A stretch of DNA of 64,000 nt from Zopfochytrium polystomum. Taxonomy: Eukaryota; Chytridiomycota; Chytridiomycetes; Chytridiales; Chytridiaceae. A program made the translations under genes and the position numbers. The stretch is from contig JAIVFJ010000104.1 of the NCBI GenBank assembly GCA_025765615.1, positions 62,001-126,000 on the forward strand, written 5' to 3'. Of the stretch, positions 47,650 through 58,859 are shown one piece after another. How positions within the stretch are numbered: position 1 is the stretch's first letter; each line of letters starts with the position of its first letter. Below the pieces are notes generated by a model, which ran no database searches, was not told where the DNA came from, and saw nothing but the letters and a program-made list of their open reading frames with translations.

Positions 47650-48219
47650 GGTCTGTCTGTCTCTCTCTCTCTTTCCCCTCTCTCTCTGTGTCTGTCGGTC
47701 AAATCTCCCACTCCTTTCAAGTCACGTGGAAGGCGGGCGCACATAACGCTCACCATTTCTTCTCAACGACTCAAACACACGCGCATCCGTCGCACACACT
47801 CGCACCACACTCACGACCACGACGACAACGCACCCAACCCAACCCAAACGACACACAAAAGACCTCCGCGACTCTGCGACGGGCGCGCCACCGTCGTACG
47901 ACGACCTGGTGACGCGGCTGGACGACGCGTTCCGCAACCAGCGGTCGATCAACCAAATGAACGCGCGCTTGCTGTCTGTCAACTACCTCGTGAACCTGTC
48001 CAACTACGCCAAGAACCGCAGCATGCAGCGGGCCATCACGCGCGGGCGGCGGCAGGTGGCCGAGATGCAGGAGACGATCGCGCAGCTGGAGGAGACGGTC
48101 GAGACGCTGAGCTGCGAGGCGGGACGTGCAGAGAAGGGCCGCGGAGAGGCTCAAGACGCAGTTTGACAGCACGAGGAGCTTGCTCGAGACCACCATGGCG
48201 GAGGTATGTGTGGGTGTGG

Positions 48220-48252
<33 letters not shown>

Positions 48253-48940
48253 TTGGGTGTGTGTGTGTGTGAACAACCGAATGCGACGACGCACACCCAA
48301 ATCGCCTCACTCGAACAATCCAATGTTGCGTGCAAATAGTACCGCAAGGAGCTCTCTCGGCAGGCGGGCGTGCTGCAAAAGCAGCAGGCAATCATTGGCG
48401 ACGTGCACAACGGCAAGCTGAACCAGGATTTCCTGATCGACTCGAGGTGGGTTTTTTTTTGTGTGTTTTCCCCTTTCTTTCCCTTTTTTCCTTTTTTTTT
48501 TCTGTAAATTCATTCTCACAACGACCTCCCCGCCCACTCCACAAAAAAAAAACCAAAAAAAAAATAAAAATAAAAGCCTCTTTGTCTTTTGTTTGTGGCT
48601 CGTGAACACGTTTGCGGTCGAGTACCCCTTGCAAGGCGTGCTGCAGATCGCGGTCAAGGACCCGCGCCGGCGCGCGTGGACTCGGCAGTTTGGCAAGCTG
48701 CTGCTGCTGCTGGTGCTGATGCACCGCCTGCGCCAGGGCGCCATCCGCTACGGCCTGCACAACCGCGTCGGCTCGCTCGCCCCCTACGCCGCGTCGCTGT
48801 TTGAGGTCGTTGCGTCGTCGCTCGGGCGCGCCGTCGGGATTGTGTCCTCGTCGGCGCCGTCGTCAGCGTCGTCGGCGTCGTCGTCGGCGTCGGCGTCGTC
48901 TTCGACGGCGTCGCTGTTGTATACGCGGGTGCGGCTTTGA
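44928..48940 (+). CDS. Coiled-coil protein with hydrophobic C-terminal segment, unknown family (two one-base frame breaks)
   Basis: Five exons: 44928-46124, 46666-47415, 47862-48203, 48340-48446, 48577-48940; after two one-base corrections 919 residues. The N-terminal half is low complexity (His/Pro/Thr, poly-Ser, an acidic FDDDDYDNGDFDDDD stretch, poly-Q). Then KLEALSDAMLDLEASSARAV and QMKALLEHAKKMVVQMRGLM begin an amphipathic region, followed by PSYDDLVTRLDDAFRNQRS and a long coiled coil (RRQVAEMQETIAQLEETVE, TQFDSTRSLLETTMAEYRK, QAGVLQKQQAIIGD). The last exon is hydrophobic and conserved-looking: LFVFCLWLVNTFAVEYPLQG, LLLLLVLMHRLRQGAIRYGL, NRVGSLAPYAASLFEVV, possibly membrane-associated. 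Frame breaks: one T missing at 45170/45171 in a TCT tract, and one extra G at 48121-48123. Two introns are long (541 and 446 bp) because they contain (CT)n and (CTGT)n tracts. Function unknown. Confidence 0.7.
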
Positions 48941-49038
48941 AGAGATTTTTTTTTTTTTTGCTCAAGAGAGAAAGAGGGAGAGACGGAGGGGTGGGGGTTT
49001 GTCGCTTAGCTCGTTGCCAGAAAATGCAAGGTGGCGGA

Positions 49039-49104
<66 letters not shown>

Positions 49105-49883
49105 CTACACCGGGTTGGGAGAGTGTTTGGTGGGGGAGGGGCTACAAAAGGTCTTTTTTGTTTATCTCGTACCGCTGTTTTCTTCCTTCTTCTCTTTTTT
49201 TTCTTTTTCTTCGTTCCCGTCCTTTGCTTTGGCTACATGTCGCCGGCCTCTCTGTCTCTCGCCCTCACTTCCTTTTCTCCGCTTCTTATTCTCGGCGCCG
49301 CCGACCCTTCCCCCCCCCCCCCCCCCTTCTCACTCTCTTCTCTTACTCTGCTCTTTTTTCGTTCCGCCTCACGCCTACCGCTCGTGTTTTTTCTTTCTTC
49401 CGGCTTTCTCGGCCTTCACCGAACAAGCACCCGGCGCTCTCTCTCGCTCTCTTCGCCCTCTCCTGGCGCAGCGCCCCCCAACCCCATTCCCCCCCCCCCC
49501 CCCCCTTCCTACTTGTTTTTCTTTTTTCCCTCGTCCAAACAGAAAAGAACCTAAACAACTTTGAATCCTTTTTTTTTTTTTTTTGAAGCGTGTCTCTGGG
49601 CTTTTTTGTGTGTTTCTTCGATCGGGCCGTGGCTTCGCGGCGCGGGGGAATGTCTCGAATTGAGAGAGAGAGGGAGAGAGAGAGAGAGAGAGACACAAAC
49701 AAACGAAGCTTGCACCCTCGGGCCCCCACTCAAATCCCACGAAACACACACACGTAAACACACACACACACACACACACGCACACACGTAAACACACAGA
49801 CTTTCCCTCTCCGTGCGACCCGTCCAAAGACTTGCACTTCCCCACCCCCCCTTTTCCGATCACCCCCCCTCCACCTGCATTCC
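48941..49883. repeat. Homopolymer-rich intergenic region
   Basis: Poly(T) of about 59 bases at 49044-49102, C-runs near 49311-49326 and 49490-49505, poly(T) near 49570, (GA)n near 49665-49692 and (CA)n near 49745-49790. No gene is seen. Confidence 0.8.
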
Positions 49884-50982
49884 ATGCCGCCCCCGCCGAC
49901 CCCACCGCCGTCCCCGCCGCCACCACACAAGCCCCGCTCCGCCGCCGCCGCCGCCTCCGCCGTCTCCAACCACCACCACCGCCACCACCACCGCCGCCGC
50001 CGCCGCACCACCACCACCACCACCCGCCGCCTCCCCGCACACCACCCCTTCCTCATCCTCATCCTCCTCCTCGCCCTCCTCATCCTCGCAACAACAACAA
50101 AAACACCCACCACCGCATCAGCATCAGCATCAGCCCTCCCGCTCCCCGACGGCGCCGCGCCGCCGTCGGGGACGTCGTCGTCGTCGTCGTCGTCGTCATG
50201 GGCGTCGTGGTCGTCGTCGTCGAACGACACGAGCAACAACAACAACGACAACAACAACAACAGCGACAACGACAACGACAACAACAACGGCGGCGGCGGC
50301 GGGACCGCGGGAGGGAAGGAGACGACGACGACGCCGCAGGCGGCCGCGACGTGCGGTTTTTTTTTGTTTTTTTTTTAAATTTTATTTTTTGTGTTTTTTC
50401 TAAACCTTTGGACTACCTTCCACACACACACACACACACATCCTCGAACAGCACAATCGCGACCTGCGTCGCCGTCATGCTCCTCGCCGCCGCCGGCGCG
50501 ACGTGCGCGTGCGCGCGACCGCTGCCAAAGTAAAAGCCAAAACCCCCCCACCTTAAATTCCCCATTTACTCACCCACCGCTCGACCCTCAAACTGGGGGG
50601 GAAAAAAAAAAAAAAAAACCAACACAAAAACAACAAACAAACAAACAAACAAACACGCATCGCACGCAGGCTGATCATCTGGTGCAGCGCGCGGCGCGGC
50701 GGGCACGCGCCGGTCGTGACGGTCGGCGACGCCGCGGAGGTGGTCGAGGCGGTACAGGCAGTCGCGACGGGTGTGGCCGTCGGCGGCGGCGGCAGCGGCG
50801 GCGGCGGCGGCGGCGGCGGCGGCGTCCGGGTTGCGTGGGCGGAGGCGGAGGCGGTCGGGGTGGATGTGGAGGAGGTGGGGGAGGACGTGGTGGTCGGCGG
50901 TGGTGGTGGTGTGGTGGTCGACGTGGTGGTGGTGGTGCGGAGCGGGCCGCGGCGGCGGGGGTGTGATGAGCGCCAATTATGA
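49884..50982 (+). CDS. Small putative membrane protein, unknown
   Basis: Proposed exons 49884-50350, 50452-50529, 50670-50982 (285 residues). Exon 1 is Pro/His/Ser/Asn-rich and contains a hydrophobic stretch FLILILLLALLILATTT and a run SNDTSNNNNDNNNNSDND. Exon 2 encodes a second hydrophobic segment TIATCVAVMLLAAAGATC. Exon 3 continues LIIWCSARRGGHAPVVTVGD and then becomes Gly/Val-rich. The exon 2 and 3 junction (CCAAA|GTAAAA ... CGCAG) is in frame. The exon 1 donor is weak (GTGCGG); the stronger-looking GTTTTT just after it would put exon 2 in another frame that soon stops. The segment APVVTVGDA faintly recalls fungal multi-pass proteins with a TLGDAIASF motif, but it is too short to assign. 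Confidence 0.4.
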
Positions 50983-52752
50983 GGGGGAAGAAAAAAAAAA
51001 AAAAAAAAAAGATAAGGGAACAAAACATAAAGACAATCTGGGTATTTAATGGCACGTCCTTCTCCTTCCCTCCCGCAAACCAATGTTGCAGTGTGCTGCG
51101 CGCGCGCGGGTGTGTGTGTGTGTGTGTGAACGTGTGTGAGTGATGTTTGTGTGCAAAGTTTCCTTTTATTTCCAAGCTCTCAATTTTACCCCTCCATGAT
51201 TTCTCTGTTTTTTAAGTACAGGCACAAGTGTGTTTATATGTGTAAATATATATGAAAGTTGGACCTCCCAGAAAGTGAGGATCAATTCCAGTCGCTCACG
51301 TATTTTTTTTTATTTTTCTTTTTTTTTGATTTTCTACTATTATCCCGCCAGCGGCACAGCGAATGGCCAAGAGACCGGCGCTCTCTGCGGCCTGTCCCCT
51401 CCCTCCTTCATCCACTTCATGGGACCCCACCTTGGCGCGACAGCGCTGTCTACAAGCCCAGGCAATCATCGGCTTCTGGCCAGAACCGGATACCGCGTTT
51501 TTTTTTTTCTTCAAAAATCAAAAAAAAAAAAAAAACAAACAAAAACGATGGATGTACTGGAGGATTTCAGCGAGTTGACAGATGATTTTCTTTCCGTTGA
51601 AAATCAGATTCAATATTTTTTTTTTTTTTTTTTTCAAGCTTGTCGAATTTTGTGGTCTTTCAATGACTTCCACCTCAGGTTCGACAGGAGGCACGTTTTT
51701 TGACTCATTTCCTCATTGCAGGCCAGTTATGCTTTTCCTTCAAAAGCACAATGATATCAGGTATTCGCATTTCAAGCAAACCGTCTGGTCCTCTTCTGCC
51801 TCTGTGTTGTCAGCAATCGGTATTCACGAGCAATTCAATCTTACCAACCGCTTTGGAGCTTTCCCCTTTTCCTTTTTTTTTTGAGGTCGTGGAGAGTCTT
51901 GTTTTTTGCGAAGGTTATGTGAGGAAGGTTTAGTCAGAAGAAGCTTCTCACATAAGAACAACGTTTTGCACTGCCACAATTTGGTGGCTTTGACTCTGAT
52001 CTCGTGTTGCTTCCTACCAATTCAAAGTTGCCACCTTCAAGCTCCGTGGACTCTGAGGCCTGTAGGCCTGATCTCCTGTGCTTGCAATTTCAATCACTGC
52101 GTTGACAAACTTTCGGAATGGGTCGCTCTCAGTAAGCGCAAAAGAGGGATCGCGATGAGTGGTTATTGATCCTTTTTGAACTTGCAGTGCCTTCCCTGCA
52201 AGAATCAAGCAACTTGCAAACAAGTTTTGAGTCGATCAATCTGCAGCGAAGGCCAGCATTCACAAAGTGGAATCACAACTGGGCTCTCCCATGTGGAATG
52301 GAATCAACTCCCTGTTCCGCAAGATTGGACAGTCCTCAGATCGCTGTTGCTAGTAGACCAAGTAGGCCTCCATCGCCTTCACCAGAGCAGCCACAAGCAC
52401 TTCAGCAAGTCAGAGACAGGCAGCTTTTTGATGTATCTGAAGAGTCTTGTTTGAAATGGCTGCTATCACAGTGCATGTGGCAGCAGGGAACACATGGATG
52501 GCTCCTTTTTGTGGTGACAAGAATGGACCTTGCTGGGTTTTTTAAGGGCTTGTGCAATGCAGAGGCAGCTGCGGCTGTGGACTATGGCAGCCCAAAAAGA
52601 ATATCCCCTTTTTTTTTATTTTATTTTATTTTTTTTTTTTTTTTTACCGACAACAAGTTGACCAAAGCCGAAAAAATAAAAATAAAATAAAAAATAAAAT
52701 AAGAAAAAAAGAAAAGAGGCACCCAGAGCGACCAATCAATTGACTGATAAGG
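50983..52752. other. Intergenic, no gene seen
   Basis: Begins with an A-tract (50991-51010), (GT)n near 51111-51128 and several T/A homopolymers (51502-51535, 51617-51635, 52608-52700). Frames at 52166-52690 are open but show no domain or splice pattern. Confidence 0.5.
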
Positions 52753-54857
52753 ATGATGATGAACCTGTCGCCGCAGCCGCCCCAACAGCCGTCCCCGTCG
52801 TCGTCGTGGCTGCTGCTGGAGACGAAGAAGGAGGAGGAGGAGAAGAAGAGGCTGCGCGTCGTCATTGTCGGCGCTGGCATCACTGGCATCGCGACCGCTT
52901 ACTACCTCGTCGTGCCCACCACCACAACCACCACCACCACCACCGCATCATCATCATCGTCTTCCCCATCACCATCCGCGTCGTCAGCCGCACCCATCGT
53001 CGATATAACCATCGTCGAGGGCGCCCCGCCGCTTCCCGAGACCGAGAGGAGCGGCCGCGCCCCCGCCGCCGCCGCCCCCCCCGCCGCTCCTCCTCCACCG
53101 CAGCCACAGCCGCCGCCGCCGCCGCCGCCGCCGCAGCCTCCCATCATCGCCCCGCACGCCTCGGGCAAGGCCGGCGGTTTCCTCGCCCGCGACTGGATCG
53201 ACGCCGCCGACCGCCCCGCCCTCGCCGCCCTCGCTGCCCGCTCGTTCGACCTGCACGCAGCCCTCGCCGCCGCCCTCGACGGCCCGTGCGCCTACGGGTA
53301 CCGCCGCGTCGCCACACGCGCCGTCGCCGTGCGCGTCGCCTCCGACGCCCACGCCGCCCGCCGCCGCAGTCGCAGGCGCAGCACCAACAACAACGGGTTG
53401 CCGCCGTGGGTCGCTGCGACGGACTATGACGCGGATGCGACTGCGTGGGTCGAGGACGGCGGCGCGCTGGGCACGCCCGCGACGACGGCGCAGGTGGACC
53501 CGCGGCTGCTCTGCGAGACGCTGCTGTCCGCCGCAACGTCCGCCGCCTCCGCCCGCGGCGGCAGCGTGCGCGTGGTCGCCGGCCGCGCCGTCGGGCTCGT
53601 CGCCGCCGCTGGCGGTTCCGACGGTTCCGACGCCGACGAGAATCTGCCGTGGGTGACGGGCGTGCGCGTCGTCGGCGGCGAGCAGACGACGGCGACGACG
53701 ACGACGACGACGATCGCGGCGGACCGCGTCGTGCTTGCGATGGGCGCTTGGGCGGGGGACGCCGCGGCGTGGCCGATCGAGGTTGTTGAAGCCACGCATC
53801 CGCAGCAGCAAGCGCAGAAGCAACCGCCGCTAAAACGGCAGCAGCAGCAGCGTGAGCACCGTCTGCCGGTGCCCGAGGTGAGCGCGATCAAGGCGCACGC
53901 GGTGGTGCTCGGCGGCGACGCTGCCGCCGCCGCGACCGCCGACTGCCTGTTTTGGAACGGCGCCGACGTCGTGGCCGCCGTTGCCGCGCGGCAGCGGCGG
54001 CAGCTGCGGCTGCGCGAGGAGGTGAGACGTGGAACAACCGGAGAAAGAACTGGAGGAGGAGTCGGCCCCGGCGGGAGCAAGAAGCCGCGACGAGGCTCCC
54101 CGCCGCGGCGCGGGTCGTCCGTCAACGACGAGGAGGACGGCGACGGCGGTGGCGACGGCGGCAACGGCGGATGGCTGGAGGACGGCGTCCCGGACGAATG
54201 GTACAAGAAAACCCAACGCCCTTGTTGCAATCCCTAAACATACCCCACTAACACACAACACACACACGCAGGGAAGTCTACCCGCGCCCCGATGGCACCA
54301 TCTACGTCTGCGGCTGCGCCGAGCCGTACACAATCCCCACCGCCCCAGGCGTCGACGACGACGGCGGCGACGACGCCGCTGGCCTCGGCCACCACCACCG
54401 CCACCGCGACCTCTCGCCGCCGCCGTCGACGCCCGGCGCCCACTTGTCGCTGGAGCGCGCGGCCCTCCGTGGCCTGCGTGGCCCTCCCACCGCCGCCGCC
54501 TCCTCGTCAACCACCGACACCACCACCTCGTCACCGCCCGCAACCTCCGCCATCGCCGTCCTCCGCCGAACCGCGTGCCTGCTCCCGACGACCCGCGACG
54601 GGCTGCCGGCCATCGGCCGCGCGTGGAAGACGACCCGCGGTCGGAACCGTCGTGCCGGCGGCGGGGGTGGGGGCGACTCCGGCTGCGGGGGCGTTTACGT
54701 CGCGACGGGGGCCGGGTGCTGGGGGATCCTGCTGGGACCGGGGACGGGCGAGTTGGTGGCGGGGATGGTGTTGCGCGGGTGGGAGGCGCGGGAGGAGGGG
54801 GAGGGGAAGGAGGAGGGCGAGAGTGAGGAGGGCGCGTTTTCGGTGTGGCGGGAATGA
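52753..54857 (+). CDS. FAD-dependent oxidoreductase, DAO/TDA3-like
   Basis: Two exons, 52753-54200 and 54272-54857, joined by a 71-bp intron (GTACAAG...CACGCAG, branch-like CACTAAC), 677 residues. The dinucleotide-binding fold is at the N-terminus: VVIVGAGITGIATAYYL with the GxGxxG at residues 40-45, and a second strand ending in an acidic residue (DITIVEGA). Next come SGKAGGFLARDWIDAADRPA, the substrate/FAD region VDPRLLCETLLSAA, ADRVVLAMGAWAGD and the C-terminal FAD contact GVYVATGAGCWGILLGPGTG, typical of D-amino-acid-oxidase-fold proteins and especially of fungal TDA3 relatives (EVYPRPDGTIYVCG, CLLPTTRDGLPAIG). Pro/Ala/Ser/Thr runs interrupt the fold between strands, making it longer than usual relatives of roughly 400-500 residues. 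Substrate unknown. ATG 52753 is the first of three tandem Met codons. The frame is intact. Confidence 0.88.
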
Positions 54858-54993
54858 TTGTTTTTTTTTTTTTTATGTGGTGTGAGGAGCAATCCGAATC
54901 GAAACCAAAAAAAAATGAGTGAGGTGGCTGTCACGTCCGAATAATAACTGATTCAAACTTTACTTGAAGGTGGTTTCTTACCGTTGATGTAAG

Positions 54994-55066
54994 GGGCGTA
55001 TGGCGAAATGGTTACCGCGTTCGACTTCGGATCGAAAGATTGCAGGTTCGAGTCCTGCTACGCTCG
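54994..55066 (+). tRNA. tRNA-Arg(TCG)
   Basis: Identical to the 16733 copy, G5:C68 form, followed by a T-tract suited to Pol III termination. It lies 137 bp beyond the FAD oxidoreductase gene, at the right edge of the third GC-rich island. Confidence 0.95.
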
Positions 55067-55309
55067 TTTATTTTTTGTTTTTTTTTCCCCACTGGCACAA
55101 CAACAAAAAAAAAAAGCAGATGGTCGACCTCCAGAGCCTCAAAAGGGGATCAGCACGGTACTCAAAACTGGCCAACCCTTCCCCCCCGCCTCCCCTCCTT
55201 AAGTAGCTATTCGTTTGATGTTTGAGAAAACAACTGTGTGGTTGTTGGAGTGTACACACATTTGGTAGTACTTTGTTCGAGATCCCTCTGACCCGTTTGT
55301 ACTCCTCTG

Positions 55310-55690
55310 CAGGTATTTGAAGCGCTGTACAAGTGCTTGGTAAGGTTCTCAAGGTATCCGTCCCCTGTTCCTGGGCTATGCCTCTGCCTCCCAACTGTGC
55401 CTTCAGCACCCGGCTATGAAAGGTGTGACAGCTGGGCAATCCCCAGTGGAGGAGCAACTGGATCAGCAGCACCCCATAAAACAAACCATCAATACGACCC
55501 GAGCCACCAACACTTAGGTGATTGATCCGTGACATCAGCAACATATCAGACACACGTATGTGACACTCTGGTCATGACTTTGACACACAATTTGTGCTAG
55601 TATCGCACACTTGAGTCATCCACCCGTGACCTTCGGCAGCTTGATGCCTTTGACGCAATTTAACCTACACTCAGGAGCGAACTCCAACAT
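55310..55690 (+). repeat. Dispersed repeat, copy 2
   Basis: Matches 17040-17410 in block order (GCCTCTGCCTCCCA, GCTGGGCAATCCC, CTTGAGTCATCC, AGCGAACTCCAACAT). Like copy 1, it follows a tRNA-Arg(TCG) by about 240 bp. Confidence 0.6.
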
Positions 55691-56125
55691 TACTACACCC
55701 GAATGCCTTCTACCAGAAGGCAGACATCGCACCAACCACACTTTTTTTCACTCAATATGCAATACTGCAGGGAAGTGCGCAAAATTATTTTTATAAGCGG
55801 AAATGTACAGGGAGAGGACAACAGTGTTCAGCACTATACCAAAACTTTGATATCCCCAACAGAAGTCCCATATATGAAACTTCTTAAGGTTTCAAGATTT
55901 AACGCGAATTTATGTTCACAGTTAGACCATCATCATAGCATTCAGCTAATTTGGTTGTTTTACTCGTCCTTGTTCGCTTACAATTGGGACTAGAACACGC
56001 AAGGTCAGTTTGATCACAGCCTGGCTTACTCACCAAGCAGCAACCATCTTTTGTGCCTTGTAATACCCCACTGGCAAAACAATACAATTGACTCTGGAAG
56101 GTCAGATAACAAATCTCACTGCTTT
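55691..56125. other. Intergenic, no gene seen
   Basis: Neutral DNA with short frames only. Confidence 0.5.
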
Positions 56126-56198
56126 TGGAGAATCGGGGTATCGATCCCCGTGCCTCTCGCATGCTAAGCGAGCGCTCTACCATTTGAGCTAATTCCCC
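56126..56198 (-). tRNA. tRNA-Ala(AGC)
   Basis: 73-nt cloverleaf on the minus strand: acceptor GGGGAAT/ATTCTCC (one G:T), anticodon stem CTCGC/GCGAG around TTAGCAT (anticodon AGC), T-arm CGGGG ATCGATA CCCCG, discriminator A. Confidence 0.95.
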
Positions 56199-56237
56199 TT
56201 GACAGTAATCTGTATGTATGTTGTACATATTATTCTG

Positions 56238-56410
56238 TGCATTTGTTTGTGTGTTTGTTGGTAGTCCCACTTCAGAACTGTGAGAGGAAGAAACCTCTGT
56301 AATGAGAAATGATGATATGCACGCTAAAATAGTTGCTAGTCCAGTGTGACAGGCACAAGGTTCTGCTTGGCAGAAACTGCTTAGACTGGGTTTCTGTTCC
56401 TCCACATGCT
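56238..56410 (-). mobile_element. Long-inverted-repeat element, decayed arm
   Basis: GTGTGTTTGTTGGTAGTCC, GATGATATGCACGCTAAAAT and AGTTGCTAGTCCAGTGTGAC follow the order of the left arm of the 57999-58527 element; the next part (CTTGGCAGA...TTTCTGTTCC) matches the interior of the 17908-18478 copy. It begins about 40 bp upstream of tRNA-Ala. Confidence 0.6.
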
Positions 56411-57189
56411 TGGACAATTTGCCAACAGCAAGCCAGCTCTTCGGTCTGAATAGGTGATGACTTGCTCTTGGGTGCGCCACAGCCCAAATTGGGTCCAATC
56501 TGAGAAAATTCAAGTTTGATTCGAAAATTTGAATTGGACTTGAATCAAATGGATTTGAAAGAATTCACTAGGTTGGCTGACTGATGGATTGGGCTGCTGG
56601 GTCTGTGTTGTTTGTTTTTGCTGTCAAAAGGTATAGACCTCAGGAAATGAAGCAGTGGTGCATGTGAGGACGACAGGCTGTTGAGCCTGCGACCTCTAAT
56701 AAAAAGAGTATACCTCGCTTTTTTTTTAACTGATAACTTGTGAGGATTATCAATTTGACTTGAACAGACAACGTTTCACGAAAGTGACGTAACACGGCTG
56801 GACCCCGTTTCTTTTTATTTTCATGGGTTATTATTGTCCCTGCAAGCCGAACCACTGAGATTTGGACTATCTCTTAGCTGCGCAGTGGTATAGAGAGCTC
56901 CCTTTGATGGGAAAGGTGCAAAGTTTGAGACATGCCGCCAGTCACTGATTGAATGATGCAGAAATGCTAAGTTCTGCACAATGACTAACTAAGCCTTGCC
57001 CTCCTCACATCTGGAAATGGATTAGGAGATCTGACGTTGATCTGGCAGTGGGAAGGCAGTGGAGGGTGCAGTCTTGAGTGTCTCTTGACAAGGTTTTATT
57101 TAACATCTTCCCTTCCATTCATTTGACCCGATCTTAGTGGGGCACAGATCAGTCTTACTCCTTTTGTCCCACATCCACTCTCAATACAA
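56411..57189. other. AT-rich repeat and unassigned DNA
   Basis: The TTTGATTC-type repeat occupies about 56500-56565 (AAGTTTGATTCGAAAATTTG and its inverse). The rest shows no gene. Confidence 0.45.
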
Positions 57190-57998
57190 AGCCCACTTCT
57201 TTGAAACAACTGACTATTGAGACGTTTTGCTTCCCACCCTCAACTGCCATCACCAGGCCATCTACCGTGCCCAACACCAGGCAGCAGAAAAGCACAAAAT
57301 GGAAGACACTGCCACAGCTCTCCCATGTAGACAACCTTTTCTCTCCTGGCAAGATAAAGACTGTCCCCAACAACATCCTCAACTGCACACACAGCAACTC
57401 CAGCATCGACCACATTTGCTACACTACTGACAAAGGTCCCTCAATCACCCACGATCCTGACCTTGTCCCTGGCATCTGCCTACAACAGGTTGAAGACTGG
57501 TTTTGCCCTCATACCCTCACTCCCTTCCCACCATCCTCGCGATTCCACTCTGAGATACAGATGCAACCCCTTCCCCACATCCCCCTAGTTCTTTTCTCAA
57601 AGGTTATGCTGCCCCCTTCTGCCAACAACATCGAAAACGCCCTCAAATCTCTTGCCTCAAGCAAAGCCCCGGCCCCTTCCAAATCTCCAGAGAGCTCCTC
57701 CTCGCAGCTGGCCCTGATGCTCTTGCATTCTTCTCCTCCCTCATCATTTGCTCTTTTCTCTTCCTTGACATCCCAGACTCTTGGGCATCTTCCTCCATCT
57801 TCCCAATACCCAAGAAAGATGTGTGGGGCGGTGACATCACTAACCTCTGTCCAATCAGCCTCTGTGAACTTGCAGCCAAAGTTGTTCAGTCCATCCGTCT
57901 TTCTCGCGTCTCTTCCTTCCTCTCGTCTCACAATGTACTCCTTGGTCACAACTTCTTTGCCCTCCCTGGCTCTTCCCCTGTCCTGCCTCTCCACCTTG
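57190..57998 (+). pseudogene. LINE (non-LTR) reverse transcriptase fragment
   Basis: The upstream frame carries the endonuclease-RT linker and ENALKSLASSKAPAPS; at about 57675 the frame shifts and continues ISRELLLAAGPDALAFFSSL, SSIFPIPKKDVWGGDITNL, PISLCELAAKVVQSIRL and HNVLLGHNFFALPGSSP. These are RT fingers motifs (PIPK, RPISL with R to C, NFxALPG). It is cut off at 57998, where a long-inverted-repeat element begins; the catalytic FADD region is missing. Confidence 0.85.
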
Positions 57999-58527
57999 TG
58001 TAAACAGTCCACTCTGAATGAGTGAGTGGAAGGAGTGAATGAAGTGGAGATGTGTGTTTGTGGGTGGTCCTTCTCCCCAACTTGGAGAGAAAGAGAAAAA
58101 ACTCTGATATGAATTATTGATACATATTGATGATATGCACGCTATAATAGTTGCGAGGCAAGAGTGACTGGCACAGTGTAAAAACCTCTCCAATATTACG
58201 CCTGGGTCTGCATTGGCAGTGGCTCACTCTCCCATGGGCATTGTGAGAACAATAACTGACAGTCACAATAGGTTCAGGTCCGTCTTGTGCCTCTTGCTGC
58301 TAACCAGTCAGTTCCGCCTAACATGAGGCACCTGGGATAATATAAGAGAGGTTTTACCCTGAGCTGGTCACACTTGCCTAGCAACTATTACAGTGCGCAT
58401 ATCATCATTATGTATTAAGAATTCATAACAGAGTTTTTCTCTTTCTCGGGGAGAAGGACCACCCACAAACACACATCTCCACTTCATTCACTCCTTCCAC
58501 TCACTCACTCAGAGTAGACTGTTTACA
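57999..58527. mobile_element. Long-inverted-repeat (foldback) element, best copy
   Basis: Starts TGTAAACAGTCCACTCTGA and ends TCAGAGTAGACTGTTTACA. The arms, about 57999-58196 and 58335-58527, are inverse copies of each other over almost 200 bp with only scattered differences. The 135-bp middle holds GCCCATGGGCATTGTGAG and GCTAACCAGTCAGTTCCGCC. It interrupts a LINE reverse transcriptase frame. No open reading frame or clear target duplication is seen, so it is non-autonomous. Related copies are at 17908, 21545, 32139 and 56238. Confidence 0.85.
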
Positions 58528-58778
58528 ATAGTTCTTGCTTTCCCTTGCTATTGGACCCAGATCTCAGGCTCAAAGGAGTGAGTTTATTCTCACAAATTTC
58601 ACACACCGAGCTTTGTTGAGAGAGGAGAATGAAGCGAACTGTTAAGTGTATCGGAGTAACATAGTGAGTTCTGAGAACACAACTCTCTTTTTGACATGAC
58701 CTAAGGCAAAGGGATACTCGCAGATCAACCACTGTAGACAGTGCGAATTTTAGAATAATTGTTCTTTTCTTCTACAGG
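58528..58778. other. Spacer and conserved tRNA-Leu 5' flank
   Basis: From about 58690 (TTGACATGACCTAAGGCAAA) the sequence matches the 5' flank of the tRNA-Leu at 31725. The expected continuation of the LINE frame was not recognised. Confidence 0.5.
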
Positions 58779-58859
58779 GGGCAGATGGCCGAGTGGTTAA
58801 GGCGCCAGATTTAGGCTCTGGTCTCGCAAGAGGCGTGGGTTCGAGCCCCACTCTGCTCA
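58779..58859 (+). tRNA. tRNA-Leu(TAG)
   Basis: Same 81-nt sequence as the 31725 gene, intact in all arms, anticodon TAG. Confidence 0.95.

Noticed and set aside
48055..48130. Extra intron in the coiled-coil gene to explain the frame change
   Set aside because: It would remove a coil segment that fits its neighbours well; one extra G at 48121-48123 explains the change more simply.
52166..52690. 174-codon open frame
   Set aside because: No domain, no splice support, ends in homopolymer sequence; composition unlike the neighbouring genes.
57201..58025. 274-codon frame over the LINE fragment as a host gene
   Set aside because: Its second half is out of frame with clear reverse-transcriptase motifs, so it is a frameshifted LINE, not a host gene.
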